Assembly (NCBI RefSeq): GCF_014196805.1
Contig: NZ_JACIEI010000002.1
Location: forward strand, 1 to 64,000
Direction of reading: 5' to 3'
DNA from: Sulfitobacter undariae
GTDB taxonomy: Bacteria > Pseudomonadota > Alphaproteobacteria > Rhodobacterales > Rhodobacteraceae
Length of the DNA: 64,000 nucleotides
Below, piece after piece: positions 37,602-46,821 of the stretch. How positions within the stretch are numbered: the first letter of the stretch is position 1; every line of letters begins with the position of its first letter. Position numbers and translations under genes: made by a program. The notes beneath the pieces were generated by a model. That model was not told the origin of the DNA. It was given only the letters and a program-made list of their open reading frames with translations, and made no database searches.

Positions 37602-38928
37602 TCCCCAAAACGCCCCCGTTGGCCTGATGATTTCTGCCCCATCTTCGGGAACGGGCAAAACCACTGTGATGCTGGGCCTGTTGCGGGCTTTGTCCGAAGA
37701 CGGATTAGAGGTTCAGCCCTATAAATCAGGCCCTGATTATATTGATCCGGCTTTTCACCGTGCCGCTTGTGGGCGCGCGTCCTTTAATCTGGATACTTGG
37801 GCGATGGGGCCACAGTTGCTGGGCGCGGTTGCGGGTAAATCTGCTGGGGCGGATATCTGCGTGGCCGAGGGCTCTATGGGGCTCTATGACGGTGTGGCCA
37901 CGGCAGGGCAGAGCGGCTTTGGCAGCAGTGCCGAAACCGCATTGCGGATGGGCTGGCCCGTAGTTTTGGTTGTTGATGTGAGCGGGCAGGCGCAATCTGC
38001 GGCTGCTGCGGCATTGGGGTTTCGGATGTATAACCCCGATGTGCCTTTTGCGGGTGTGATCCTGAACCGTGTGGCCTCGCCCCGTCATGAGCGTCTGGCA
38101 CGGTTGGGGATGGAGCAGGCAGGCCTGACCGTTCTGGGAGCATTGCCACGGCGGGGTGATTTGACCTTGCCAGAGCGGCATTTGGGCCTGATCCAAGCGG
38201 TTGAGCATCCTGATTTGGAAGCCGCGATTGTTGGCTATGCCGAGTTTTTGCGCGCTCATGTTGATTTGGAAGCGATCAAACAGGCCGCACGCAGCAAGGG
38301 GCAGCCGCTTGGCGGAGGCGCTTTGCCTCAGCCGCCCGCACAGCGCATCGCGCTTGCCCAAGACGCGGCATTCTCCTTTGCTTATCCGCATCTGGTTGAA
38401 GGTTGGCGTGCTGCTGGGGCAGAGGTATTGCCTTTCTCGCCGCTGGCAGATGAGGCACCTGACGCGCAGGCTGATCTGGTTTGGTTGCCGGGCGGGTATC
38501 CTGAATTGCATGCAGGGCGGCTGGCCGATGCCGATGTTTTCCGCGCTGGAGTGCGCAAGCACGCAGAAACCCGCCCTGTGCACGGCGAGTGCGGCGGTTA
38601 CATGGCGCTGGGCGAAACATTGATTGACAAAGAAGGCGTATCGCACCGGATGGTGGGGCTGCTGGGCCTTGTGACCAGCTATGAAAAGCGCAAGCTTCAT
38701 TTGGGGTATCGGCGGGTTAATCTGCTTGCGCCCGCGCTGGGTTATGACGTTGGTGCGCAGTTGTTCGGGCATGAGTTCCATTATTCCACGATCCTTGAAC
38801 AGCCCGACTTGCCGCTGGCAGAGGTCACAGATGCCGATAGGAACGCGGTTGTAGAAACCGGATCACGGCGCGGTAATGTGACGGGAACATTCTTTCACCT
38901 GATTACCGCAGACGAGGGACAGGCATGA
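37591..38928 (+). CDS. cobB: Hydrogenobyrinic acid a,c-diamide synthase (cobyrinate a,c-diamide synthase) CobB
   Basis: Glutamine-dependent amidase that amidates the a and c side chains before cobalt insertion. The 445-aa product has an N-terminal dethiobiotin-synthetase-like ATPase domain with P-loop [11 protein letters not shown], the [12 protein letters not shown] segment, and a C-terminal glutaminase domain with [10 protein letters not shown] and the nucleophile in [14 protein letters not shown] 37591 has GGAG six bases upstream; ATG 37594 is equally possible. Coupled to cobA by ATGA. Confidence 0.95.
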   Translation: MMTDPQNAPVGLMISAPSSGTGKTTVMLGLLRALSEDGLEVQPYKSGPDYIDPAFHRAACGRASFNLDTWAMGPQLLGAVAGKSAGADICVAEGSMGLYDGVATAGQSGFGSSAETALRMGWPVVLVVDVSGQAQSAAAAALGFRMYNPDVPFAGVILNRVASPRHERLARLGMEQAGLTVLGALPRRGDLTLPERHLGLIQAVEHPDLEAAIVGYAEFLRAHVDLEAIKQAARSKGQPLGGGALPQPPAQRIALAQDAAFSFAYPHLVEGWRAAGAEVLPFSPLADEAPDAQADLVWLPGGYPELHAGRLADADVFRAGVRKHAETRPVHGECGGYMALGETLIDKEGVSHRMVGLLGLVTSYEKRKLHLGYRRVNLLAPALGYDVGAQLFGHEFHYSTILEQPDLPLAEVTDADRNAVVETGSRRGNVTGTFFHLITADEGQA

Positions 38929-39668
38929 CCGGATTTGTCAGCTTTGTGGGCTCTGGCCCCGGCGACCCAGAGCTATTGACGCTCAAAGCTGTTGACCGTT
39001 TGCAACGGGCCGATGCGGTTTTGTTTGATGATCTAAGCGCGGGCCCCATTCTGGAGCATGCTCGCGCAGGGGCGGACCTGATCGGGGTGGGCAAACGTGC
39101 AGGGCGGGCGTCGCCGCGGCAGGACCACGTGAGCCGCCTGTTGGTTGATTATGCCAAGATTGATCAACGTGTCGTTCGGTTGAAATCTGGTGACAGTGGC
39201 ATGTTTGGCCGTCTGGAGGAAGAACTGACCGCACTGCGCGAGGCGGGCATTCCATATGAAATTATTCCCGGTATCCCTTCCGCCGTGGCAGCCGCCGCCG
39301 CGATTGGCATTCCACTGACCCGCAGAAACACAGCGCGACGGGTGCAGTTTGCTACGGGGCATGACGTGACGGGTAAACTTCCGGGGGATGTGAATTTGGT
39401 AGCTTTGGCCGATCCTATGGCCTCAACTGCGATTTTCATGGGAAAACGTACTTTCCCTGAGTTGCTTGAGAAATTGCTGGCGCATGGCCTGCCTGCGGAT
39501 ACGCCCGCGATCTTGGCCGAAGATGTCAGCCGCCCGGAACAGAAAATCACCCGCGCTACGGTGAGTGTTCTGGCGGAAAAACTGGCCCAAGAAGTGGGCA
39601 GCAGCGCGGGATTGATCCTATATGGTCCGCTTGCTGAAGAAGGGGATGGTTTTGAGCCAAATCAATGA
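38925..39668 (+). CDS. cobA: Uroporphyrinogen-III C-methyltransferase CobA
   Basis: Methylates uroporphyrinogen III at C-2 and C-7 to give precorrin-2, the entry to the corrin branch. The 247-aa product has VGSGPGDPELLTLKAVDRLQ, ADAVLFDDL, LKSGDSGMFGRLEEEL and PGIPSAVAAAAAIGIPLT, as in SUMT. It has no CysG-type dehydrogenase domain. The last 23 nt overlap cobF. Note that this is the SUMT CobA, not the unrelated enteric adenosyltransferase of that name. Confidence 0.94.
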   Translation: MTGFVSFVGSGPGDPELLTLKAVDRLQRADAVLFDDLSAGPILEHARAGADLIGVGKRAGRASPRQDHVSRLLVDYAKIDQRVVRLKSGDSGMFGRLEEELTALREAGIPYEIIPGIPSAVAAAAAIGIPLTRRNTARRVQFATGHDVTGKLPGDVNLVALADPMASTAIFMGKRTFPELLEKLLAHGLPADTPAILAEDVSRPEQKITRATVSVLAEKLAQEVGSSAGLILYGPLAEEGDGFEPNQ

Positions 39669-40392
39669 TCTGTGGTTGGTGGGTATCGGCACAGGAAGCC
39701 CTGCCCATGTGACGTTGGAAGGGATGCAAGCCCTGCGCGATGCCGCCGTTATTCTGGTGCCGAACAAAGGGGCAGGCAAAGACGATCTGGCGGGGATGCG
39801 CCATGCCATCTTGGCCGTCAGTAAATCTTCGGCGCAAGTGATCAGCTTTGATTATCCTGTGCGGGACGACAGTTTGCCTTATGGCGAAAGGGTGGATCGT
39901 TGGCATGATGAAATCGCCCTGCGTTGGCAGGCTGCGATGAAGAACGTGCAGCGTGCTGGCCCCGTGGCGTTGTTGGTCTGGGGTGATCCGTCACTTTATG
40001 ACAGTACCTTGCGCATTGCGCAGCGGTTGCAGCCTGCACCGCAGTTGCGTGTTGTGGCGGGCATCACCTCGATCCAAGCGCTGACAGCGGCACATGCTAT
40101 TCCGCTTAACACGATCAACGGCGCGGTGACGATCACCACAGGGCGGCAGATCAAAGATCATGGCTGGCCCGAAGGGGCTCAGACCGTGGTTGTGATGCTG
40201 GATGCCCATTGCCAATTCCAAGCGATGCCGCCTGATGCCGAAATTTGGTGGGGCGCGTTTTTGGGGATGCCTGAACAGATATTGATCAAAGGACGTATTG
40301 GCGAGGTCGCAGCCTCCATCGTTGCGCTACGGGCGGCGGCCCGTGCAGAGCATGGTTGGATTATGGACAGCTATTTGATGCGTGCGGCTTAG
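39646..40392 (+). CDS. cobF: Precorrin-6A synthase (deacetylating) CobF
   Basis: C-1 methyltransferase that releases acetate and makes precorrin-6A, specific to the aerobic route. The 248-aa product shows LVGIGTGSPAHVTLEGMQAL, VILVPNKGAGKDDL, LLVWGDPSLYDSTLRIAQRL and VVAGITSIQALTAAHAIPLN. ATG 39646 follows GAAGAAGGGG; ATG 39622 would lie deeper in cobA. It is the last gene of the run and its stop overlaps the convergent HAD gene. Confidence 0.93.
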   Translation: MVLSQINDLWLVGIGTGSPAHVTLEGMQALRDAAVILVPNKGAGKDDLAGMRHAILAVSKSSAQVISFDYPVRDDSLPYGERVDRWHDEIALRWQAAMKNVQRAGPVALLVWGDPSLYDSTLRIAQRLQPAPQLRVVAGITSIQALTAAHAIPLNTINGAVTITTGRQIKDHGWPEGAQTVVVMLDAHCQFQAMPPDAEIWWGAFLGMPEQILIKGRIGEVAASIVALRAAARAEHGWIMDSYLMRAA

Positions 40393-41279
40393 ATGCTGGG
40401 CACAATGACGTCCGGTACAATGCCGGAACGTGCGATGAACGGCGCGGTGTCGTGGCCCGCCATGATACCATGATCCGTCACCAGCGCTGTGCGTAAACCT
40501 GCGGCGGCACCGCCCAATATGTCGGTATGAAGCGTATCACCCACCATCAAAATACGGGCGGGGGCGATATCGGGCAAACGCGCCAGCGCAGCGTCAAAGG
40601 CGTTGCCGAAAGGTTTGCCGTAGAACTGTGGCGCAATGCCCAGCGTGTCGATGAGGCGGTGCACAGCAAGGCCCGGCTCAGGGTAAATGCCGTCCTCACG
40701 CGGTGCGACCAGATCGGGGTTGGCGACATAGACAGGGCGGGGGTGTCTGCGCAGGGCTTCTTCTAGCTGGGCGAGGGTGTCAGGTGTCAGCGCAGTCCGC
40801 GACATCAATAGAAAGCCAGCGGCATTATCCACATCCGTGGCGTCCCAGCGGATTACATTGTTTCCAAAATCGGCCAACGTGTCGATTGTTTCACATATGG
40901 CAACAATTGGCCCCGCCATTTCAGCCATATGTGTGATCGCAACCGCACGGCTAGAGACAACTTCTTGCGCTGTAAAGTCAAAGCCAAAGCGCTGATACCG
41001 CGCCATTGCCACCTCTAAGGGATAGCTGGCGGCATTGGTCAGTACGATCACGGGCTTGCCCATTGCGCGGAGCTGTTTGATACAGGCTGCTGCACCGGCA
41101 ATTGCGCGTTCGCCTATGTTTAATACGCCGTAGCTGTCAAACACGAAGGCATCGAAATCATCTGCAACGTCGATCAAGCCCGTCGCGCGGCGAGACGCCG
41201 ACGGAAACCGTGCCGCGACAAGGCGGTCGCGTATCCGCTCGTATTCATCAAAGACAGCATCAACTGACAGCTTGTGCAT
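40389..41279 (-). CDS. HAD-superfamily phosphatase, NagD-like (TIGR01459 type)
   Basis: A 296-aa class IIA HAD hydrolase: motif I in DAFVFDSYGVLNIG, motif II in VIVLTNAASYP, and motif III/IV in LMVGDTLHTDILGGAAAGL. Its start overlaps the preceding permease stop by one base (TAATG), so it is the last gene of the Ugp-like operon. Relatives dephosphorylate sugar phosphates, glycerol phosphate or phosphoglycolate; the operon context suggests it acts on the imported phosphorylated compound, which is inference. Confidence 0.85.
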   Translation of the reverse strand: MHKLSVDAVFDEYERIRDRLVAARFPSASRRATGLIDVADDFDAFVFDSYGVLNIGERAIAGAAACIKQLRAMGKPVIVLTNAASYPLEVAMARYQRFGFDFTAQEVVSSRAVAITHMAEMAGPIVAICETIDTLADFGNNVIRWDATDVDNAAGFLLMSRTALTPDTLAQLEEALRRHPRPVYVANPDLVAPREDGIYPEPGLAVHRLIDTLGIAPQFYGKPFGNAFDAALARLPDIAPARILMVGDTLHTDILGGAAAGLRTALVTDHGIMAGHDTAPFIARSGIVPDVIVPSI

Positions 41280-42079
41280 TATTTTACTCCGGCGGTTAGG
41301 AAGGCCTGCACAAACTGGCGCTGAAAGATCAGAAAGCCAATCAAAAGCGGTGCAATCATCATGACAGTGGCAGCCGAAATCACCGATATGTCAACGCCGT
41401 TTTCGGGCGCACCAAACAAGGACAAGCCCACGGTTAAAGGCCGCGCGCTGTCCGAATTGGTGACGATCAGCGGCCATAGGAAATTGTTCCAATGGGTCGA
41501 AACGGAAACCAGCGCATAGGCCAGATAGGTTGGGCGGGCAGCAGGCACATAGACTCGCCACAGCACACCCAGAGTTGAGCAACCCTCAACGCGGGCGGCT
41601 TCGTCCAGATCCTTGGGGATGGATTTGAACGCTTGCCGCATCAGGAATATTCCAAAAGCAGAGGCCATATAGGGCGCACCGATACCCAGCAGACTGTCGA
41701 TCAGCCCAAGTGACGCCGCAACGCGGTAATTCTCAACGATCAGGACTTCGGGTAGGATGAACAGCTGTAAGAGGACCAAGACGAACACCGTGTCACGGCC
41801 TTTGAAGCGGACCTGTGCAAAGGCAAATCCTGCCAAGGTGCACAGCACAAACTGCCCGATCAGGATCAAGGTGACCAAGAGAAACGTATTCATGAAATAC
41901 TGGAACCACGGTGCGCCATTCCATGCGGTGCGGAAGTTATCCAGCGTCAGCGGCGCGGTCAGGCGGAAGTTCACGGCATCACTGACATTGTGAAAGGCAG
42001 CCCAGCAGGCAAACAACAGCGGCGATATCCACAATAGGGCCAGCACAATGGCCATAGCTGCTTCGAATTTACGGCTCAT
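41279..42079 (-). CDS. Carbohydrate ABC transporter permease (UgpE-like)
   Basis: A 266-aa inner-membrane permease with six predicted helices and the MalG/UgpE-type EAA loop (EAARVEGCSTLGVLWRVYVP). In the operon it pairs with the UgpA-like permease; both feed the UgpC-like ATPase. Length and order of helices are those of the CUT1 family. Start ATG 42079 overlaps the preceding permease stop by 4 nt. Confidence 0.88.
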   Translation of the reverse strand: MSRKFEAAMAIVLALLWISPLLFACWAAFHNVSDAVNFRLTAPLTLDNFRTAWNGAPWFQYFMNTFLLVTLILIGQFVLCTLAGFAFAQVRFKGRDTVFVLVLLQLFILPEVLIVENYRVAASLGLIDSLLGIGAPYMASAFGIFLMRQAFKSIPKDLDEAARVEGCSTLGVLWRVYVPAARPTYLAYALVSVSTHWNNFLWPLIVTNSDSARPLTVGLSLFGAPENGVDISVISAATVMMIAPLLIGFLIFQRQFVQAFLTAGVK

Positions 42080-42969
42080 CTATAATGTGTCCTTTTTTCC
42101 AGCATGACAAACTGGAAGGCGGCCACAGCCCCTAGCAGTGCCAGCACAAGCACGGTCATTGCTGCCGCAGAGGGGCGATCAAAATAGGCGAAGGCGTGTT
42201 CCCAGATGTAATAGAGGATCAGTTTGGAACTGTCAGATGGGCCTCCTTTGGTCAGGATGAACAGATGGTCGATGAGTTTGACCGAGTTGATCATTGCGTT
42301 GACCAGAATGAACAGCGTTGTTGGCATCAACAGGGGCAAAACAATGCGGCGTGTGTAGGTCCATGCCGATGCGCCCTCAATGTCAGATGCTTCTTTCAGG
42401 TCTGGCGGGATGGTTTGCAGGGCCGCCAGATAGAAAATCATGAAGAAACCGGATTCTTTCCAGATCGTGACGGCGCATATCGCCCAAAGGGAGGTGCTGG
42501 GTTGGCCCAGCCAGTTCACAGGGGCCGCGCCAAAGATTGCACCGATCTGGTTGAGGACGCCAAAGCTGGGCGTATAGAAAAACAGCCACAGGTTCGCCGC
42601 TGCGATCATCGGCAACACGGTAGGTGTGAAATAGGCGGTGCGGATAAAACCGCGCACAGGCAGCTTTGAGTTCGCCCAAAGCGCCATCGACAAGGCCAGC
42701 GCGATAGAGATGGGAATGGTGATCGCCGCATAGAGAAAGTTATTCCATGCCACGAGCCAGAATGTCGGATCATCAAACAGGTATTGGTAGTTCTCCAGTC
42801 CTACAAACTCAGAAGGATTGCGCCGTGTGCCGCGTGACCAAAGCGAGGTCCAAACCGTGGCGATAGAAGGATAGAGCGCAAAGACCGACAACAGGATCAA
42901 CGCAGGGCTGAGTAAGAGCCAGCCGTGGATCGCCTTGCGGCGGCGTTCGAGTGTAAAAGGGTCGGTCAT
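42076..42969 (-). CDS. Sugar ABC transporter permease (UgpA-like)
   Basis: A 297-aa permease of the MalF/UgpA type: six helices, a periplasmic segment after helix 1 (SRGTRRNPSEFVGLENYQYL) and the cytoplasmic EAA loop (EASDIEGASAWTYTRRIVLP). It belongs to the same CUT1 transporter as its neighbours. A 66-nt gap with a hairpin separates it from the binding-protein gene. Confidence 0.88.
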   Translation of the reverse strand: MTDPFTLERRRKAIHGWLLLSPALILLSVFALYPSIATVWTSLWSRGTRRNPSEFVGLENYQYLFDDPTFWLVAWNNFLYAAITIPISIALALSMALWANSKLPVRGFIRTAYFTPTVLPMIAAANLWLFFYTPSFGVLNQIGAIFGAAPVNWLGQPSTSLWAICAVTIWKESGFFMIFYLAALQTIPPDLKEASDIEGASAWTYTRRIVLPLLMPTTLFILVNAMINSVKLIDHLFILTKGGPSDSSKLILYYIWEHAFAYFDRPSAAAMTVLVLALLGAVAAFQFVMLEKRTHYR

Positions 42970-42989
42970 ATGCGTCTCCGGTGGGGGAA

Positions 42990-43013
42990 GGGCCGATCCG
43001 CTTGAACCGGCCC
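42990..43013 (-). other. Intercistronic hairpin after the binding-protein gene
   Basis: Six G-C pairs (42990-42995 with 43008-43013) around a 12-nt loop between the substrate-binding protein gene and the first permease. Hairpins here are common in binding-protein operons, where they protect the upstream mRNA so that more binding protein than permease is made. Confidence 0.5.
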
Positions 43014-43035
43014 CAGATTGTGTTTGTGTGCTGTC

Positions 43036-44298
43036 TTACTTGTAAGGGCGCAGCAGGCGCTCAGCAGATGCCTGTGCTTCGGCCAGTGCGTCTTGGGCTG
43101 TCTTGTCGCCTGTCAGAACAGACTGGATTGCGCCGTTCAAACCGTCTCGTACACGGGCGGTCTCAAAGGTCGAAAACTCGGCCACGGCATGTTCCAGCTG
43201 ATCACGTGCAACCAAAGCTGGCGGGAAGTCCTTAACATAGGCTTTCAGCGCATCGGTTTCATAGGCGGCAGGGGAAACGCCCATATAGCCTGTAGAGATT
43301 GACCATTCAGCAGCTTGTTCGGGGGCTGTCATGAACTGGATCAGATCAAGTGCGGCTTGTTTTTCTTCGTCAGTGGCGTTTTTGAAAACGTAGAAGTTGC
43401 CACCACCTGTAGGTGAGCCGAGGCGCTTGTTGGCGGGCAGCATTGCCACACCAAAGTCAAACTCGGCGGCGTTTTTAACAGCGGTCAAGTTTCCTGTGGA
43501 GTGCCACATCATCGCGGTTTTGCTCTCCAAGAAAGCCTGCCGCAAGGTGCCCCACTCAACCGTGCCTTCTGGCATGATCTTGTGCTCTTGGCTGAGGGAT
43601 TTCCAGAATTCGAGTGTTTCGACAGTGGCAGGGTCGTCAAAATAGGTGGTTACACCATCGTCTGACATGAGCTCTTTGCCGTTCTGGATCGCTAGCGCCT
43701 GAAGCATCCAATAGGGATAACCTGTGGAGGGGATCATGATGCCGTATTGGTCATCAGTGGTCAGGGCCTTGCCCATAGAGACCATTTCATCCCATGTGGT
43801 CGGCGCTTTTTCAGGGTCCAAACCAGCGGCGCGGAACAGGTCTTTGTTGTAATAGGCCACGATGGTCGAGCGCTGGAAAGGCACGCCCCATGTCTTGCCC
43901 TCTACTTGGCCGTTGGCCATCAATGCGGGGTAAAAGCTGTTCAGCCACGTGGTATCCGCTTCGTCTTTGATCAGGTCGTCAAAAGCGACGATGTGATCCT
44001 GTTCGATCAGGTCATAGGCATCGATCGAAAACATGACGGCCAGCTGTGCAGGCTCGCCTGCGTCTAACGCAGCCAGCGCTTTGATGCGTGTATCGTCGTA
44101 GTTGCCTGCGTAGATCGCATTCACTTTGACATCAGGGTTTTGTGCTTCGAATTTGGCTACGATGCCGTCGACTACTTGGGTAAGCGCGCCGCCAACAGCA
44201 ATCGGATAATACATGGTGAGTTCGGTTTCAGCCACCGCCGGAGAGACGAGGGCAGTGGAAGCGGCCAGAAAGGCTGCTGCAGGTGTAAATCGGGTCAT
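43036..44298 (-). CDS. ABC transporter substrate-binding protein (UgpB-like)
   Basis: A 420-aa periplasmic protein with a Sec signal peptide (cleavage after AVAE-type SPAVA, near residue 23) and the family 1 extracellular binding fold. The wording YPIAVGGALTQVVDGIV, WGVPFQRSTIVAYYNKDLF and STGNLTAVKNAAEFDFGVAMLP in pieces is like UgpB, the glycerol-3-phosphate binder. ATG 44298 is set by the signal peptide; the longer frame runs into the ATPase gene. The ligand is inferred, not proven. Confidence 0.88.
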   Translation of the reverse strand: MTRFTPAAAFLAASTALVSPAVAETELTMYYPIAVGGALTQVVDGIVAKFEAQNPDVKVNAIYAGNYDDTRIKALAALDAGEPAQLAVMFSIDAYDLIEQDHIVAFDDLIKDEADTTWLNSFYPALMANGQVEGKTWGVPFQRSTIVAYYNKDLFRAAGLDPEKAPTTWDEMVSMGKALTTDDQYGIMIPSTGYPYWMLQALAIQNGKELMSDDGVTTYFDDPATVETLEFWKSLSQEHKIMPEGTVEWGTLRQAFLESKTAMMWHSTGNLTAVKNAAEFDFGVAMLPANKRLGSPTGGGNFYVFKNATDEEKQAALDLIQFMTAPEQAAEWSISTGYMGVSPAAYETDALKAYVKDFPPALVARDQLEHAVAEFSTFETARVRDGLNGAIQSVLTGDKTAQDALAEAQASAERLLRPYK

Positions 44299-44299
44299 T

Positions 44300-45406
44300 T
44301 CATAGGTCCTCTTTGACAGGTTGGGTCGGAGTAGGGGCCTCATGGCCACCCATTGACGCGCTGTTTGGTTTGATGTGCGCCATGGGATTTTGTGCAGGCT
44401 TGGTTTCCAGCATGCCGGTGAGGGCGCTAAAAAGGAGCCTGTTTTCTGCGGGTATTTGCACGCCAACGGTTGCGCCGATGTCCGTCCTGATCGTGTCAGG
44501 CAAGAACGCGGCCAACCCGATGGCGGCAGGATGGATCAAGGTCAGTTGTGTGCCATTGCCCAGAAACTCTCTATCTTCGATGATGACATCCAGATCGCCC
44601 TTGCCCGCAGGCACCACGGTGACGGATTCTGGACGTATCCCCACAGTATAATCAGCGCCATGGTCCAAAGCAGGCCCGTCGATCAGCGCCATGGGCGGCT
44701 CTCCGATGAACTGCGCGGCAAAGATGGAGGCGGGGGTGTTATATAGCTCGGCGGGGGTGCCGATTTGCTCAATCCGGCTGTTGTTCATCAGTACAACCAC
44801 GTCAGACAGGCTCATCGCTTCACCTTGGTCATGGGTGACATAGATTACCGTCAGGCCCAGTTTGCGGGCGAGAGCGCGGATGTCGCGACGGACCGAGTTG
44901 CGCAGCTTGGCGTCCAGATTGGACAGGGGTTCATCCATCAGGCACAGTGGTTTTTGTGCGATGGCAGCGCGGGCAAGAGCCACCCGTTGACGTTGCCCCC
45001 CTGACAGTTCTGAGGGTTTGCGCTGCTCCAACCCTTTTAGACCCGTCATATCCAATACATCGTTTAAGCGTGTGTCACGCTCGGCGCGGGGGATGCGGCG
45101 GACTTTTAGACCAAACAACACGTTTTCGGCGACGCTTAGGTGGGGGAACAAGGCGTAAGATTGAAACACCATCGAAAGGTTGCGCTGGGCGGGGGGCAGG
45201 GCGGTCACATCGCGGCCATCAATCATGATTTTGCCTTCTGTGGGTTGCTCCAACCCTGCGATAAGACGCAATAGTGTTGATTTGCCACAGCCTGACGGCC
45301 CGAGAATGGACAGGAATGCGCCCTTTGGGAGAGATAGATTGATGTCTTGCACGCCGCCTTGGCCTTCCCACTGGCGGGCGATGCCGCATAGCGTCACAAA
45401 GCTCAT
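44300..45406 (-). CDS. ABC transporter ATP-binding protein (UgpC-like)
   Basis: A 368-aa ATPase of the MalK/UgpC type: Walker A GPSGCGKST, Q-loop VFQSYALFPHLSV, signature LSGGQRQRVALARA, Walker B CLMDEPLSNLDAKLR and the H-loop THDQGEAM, followed by a C-terminal TOBE/OB region (VGIRPESV). It powers the two permeases. Unlike the enteric order ugpBAEC, it is first among the transporter genes, directly after the regulator (4-nt overlap). Confidence 0.92.
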   Translation of the reverse strand: MSFVTLCGIARQWEGQGGVQDINLSLPKGAFLSILGPSGCGKSTLLRLIAGLEQPTEGKIMIDGRDVTALPPAQRNLSMVFQSYALFPHLSVAENVLFGLKVRRIPRAERDTRLNDVLDMTGLKGLEQRKPSELSGGQRQRVALARAAIAQKPLCLMDEPLSNLDAKLRNSVRRDIRALARKLGLTVIYVTHDQGEAMSLSDVVVLMNNSRIEQIGTPAELYNTPASIFAAQFIGEPPMALIDGPALDHGADYTVGIRPESVTVVPAGKGDLDVIIEDREFLGNGTQLTLIHPAAIGLAAFLPDTIRTDIGATVGVQIPAENRLLFSALTGMLETKPAQNPMAHIKPNSASMGGHEAPTPTQPVKEDL

Positions 45407-46164
45407 GTCATTTCTCCTGCAATAATCAATTGGTCGTTGAGCGGGGCGAGAACCGTGTCAAATGTGGCGGGGGGGCGGCTGTCTATGACGATGTGATCTG
45501 CTTCGGAAAGATGTCCGCCGACAGCGGCAGCACGGCGACCGAACTTGGTCGCGTCCGCTACTAGTATATTGTGACGGGCGTTTGCGCAGAGCGTCTGGCG
45601 GATCTGTACTTCGGTTGTGTGGAAATCCAGCAGACTGCCATCGCCATCAATGCCACCAACGCCGTATATCGCATAATCGGCACGGTAGCCTTCAAACAGC
45701 GCGAGGGCTGTGGTGCCAAGGATGTCACGGTCTGGCAGGCGCAGCTCGCCACCGGGCAATATGATCCGCACGTCGGGGGCTTCGGATAATGCCATTGCCG
45801 CGTTCAGGTTGTTGGTAATCACAGTGAGTCCTTGGCGGTGAGACAAGGCATCAGCGACAAGCGCAGGGGTGGTTCCAATTGAGAAAAACAGGGTTGCCCC
45901 ATTGGGGATCAATTGCGCAACCTGGCCTGCAATTTGCTTTTTCGCATTCAGGTTCAGTGTTGTGCGTGCCGCATAGGGTAGGTTTGATGCGCCCTCAATG
46001 AATTCGGCACCGCCATGCAACCTGCGCAGCCTGCCTTGTTCGCACAGGGCATTGATGTCGCGCCGGATGGTATGGGGGGAAACAGCATGTGCCGCTGCGA
46101 GGCTGTCAACGCTGACCCGTCCGTCTGTGCGCGCTGTTTCAAGAATCATCAACTGTCTGTTCAT
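45403..46164 (-). CDS. DeoR/GlpR-family transcriptional regulator
   Basis: A 253-aa repressor: N-terminal DeoR HTH (VSVDSLAAAHAVSPHTIRRD, then LRRLHGGAEF) and a C-terminal sugar-phosphate sensor domain with FFSIGTTPALVADAL, ITNNLNAAMAL and VADATKFGRRA. Such proteins respond to phosphorylated sugars or glycerol-3-phosphate. It heads the Ugp-like operon and should control it. ATG 46164 has AGGAG five bases ahead; GTG 46170 is the alternative. Confidence 0.9.
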   Translation of the reverse strand: MNRQLMILETARTDGRVSVDSLAAAHAVSPHTIRRDINALCEQGRLRRLHGGAEFIEGASNLPYAARTTLNLNAKKQIAGQVAQLIPNGATLFFSIGTTPALVADALSHRQGLTVITNNLNAAMALSEAPDVRIILPGGELRLPDRDILGTTALALFEGYRADYAIYGVGGIDGDGSLLDFHTTEVQIRQTLCANARHNILVADATKFGRRAAAVGGHLSEADHIVIDSRPPATFDTVLAPLNDQLIIAGEMT

Positions 46165-46187
46165 ATGCACTCCTGAATGTTCATATG
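46158..46187 (-). promoter_or_regulatory. Two direct copies of a 10-bp box at the regulator start, candidate operator
   Basis: The decamer CATATGAACA (minus strand) occurs at 46167-46158, over the start codon, and again at 46187-46178, exactly 20 bp apart, two helical turns. This spacing on one face of DNA at the head of the operon suggests binding sites for the DeoR-type regulator (autoregulation). Confidence 0.45.
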
Positions 46188-46510
46188 AGCACCTTTGATT
46201 TCAAATTTGTGACGGTTTGCTCGATATCCGAAAATATGCGCGAAGGGTCTGATTCCCTAACTGCCCAAATTTGTTGCACACTGCATAAGATTTCCCTCCC
46301 CTTGCTGCGCTGCAGCAGGGGGGGGTGCAGCGCATTAAGCGCGTGTGGAGCTTTATTGTTTAAGGTGAGTAGCTTATGGATTGGTATTCCGAGGTGACAT
46401 GGCTGCTATGTCATATCCGCCGGTTGCGGTGAGCAAATACGCCGCTTATCTCTGCAGTGCGGCGTAAATACTGCACCGCAGCAGTTATCGCGCATAAATG
46501 GAGACAGAAA
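46188..46510. other. Spacer between the divergent regulator and DUF1127 genes, with hairpins
   Basis: No gene is seen here. A C-rich/G-rich imperfect hairpin lies at about 46295-46323 (CCCC-TGCTGC against GCAGCA-GGGG), and a second 8-bp inverted repeat pairs 46438-46445 with 46459-46466, 45 nt before the DUF1127-type gene. The region must hold the promoters of both divergent genes, but I cannot place -35/-10 pairs with confidence. Confidence 0.5.
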
Positions 46511-46789
46511 ATGGCTGATCGTTCACAAATGGCAGGCTCCCAAGGTAGCCACGGCAGTAACCTTATGGTTTCGGTATGGGCACTTGCGTCCGATTTCGCA
46601 GATTTCTTAACAAACGGTGCAAGCAAGGCGGGCCGTATCGCCAAAGCGGGTATCCACGCCATCCAAGTGGGTCGTATGCAATCGGTCTTGTCGCAGATGA
46701 GCGACGAACAGCTTGCTATAGTGGGTATCAGCCGTGATGAAATCCCGGCCCATGCTGCGCTTTTGATCGAAATGGACCCCGAACAATAG
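46511..46789 (+). CDS. Small protein with DUF1127-like C-terminus
   Basis: A 92-aa protein. The N-terminal half has a Ser/Gly-rich start and one helix (NLMVSVWALASDFADFL); the C-terminal half RMQSVLSQMSDEQLAIVGIS followed by RDEIPAHA fits the DUF1127 pattern, known from small phosphate-, RNA- or stress-related proteins in Alphaproteobacteria. ATG 46511 follows GAGACAG. It stands alone, with a hairpin downstream. Function unknown. Confidence 0.72.
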   Translation: MADRSQMAGSQGSHGSNLMVSVWALASDFADFLTNGASKAGRIAKAGIHAIQVGRMQSVLSQMSDEQLAIVGISRDEIPAHAALLIEMDPEQ

Positions 46790-46821
46790 GGTATTGATGC
46801 AAATCTAGATCTCGACATCCG

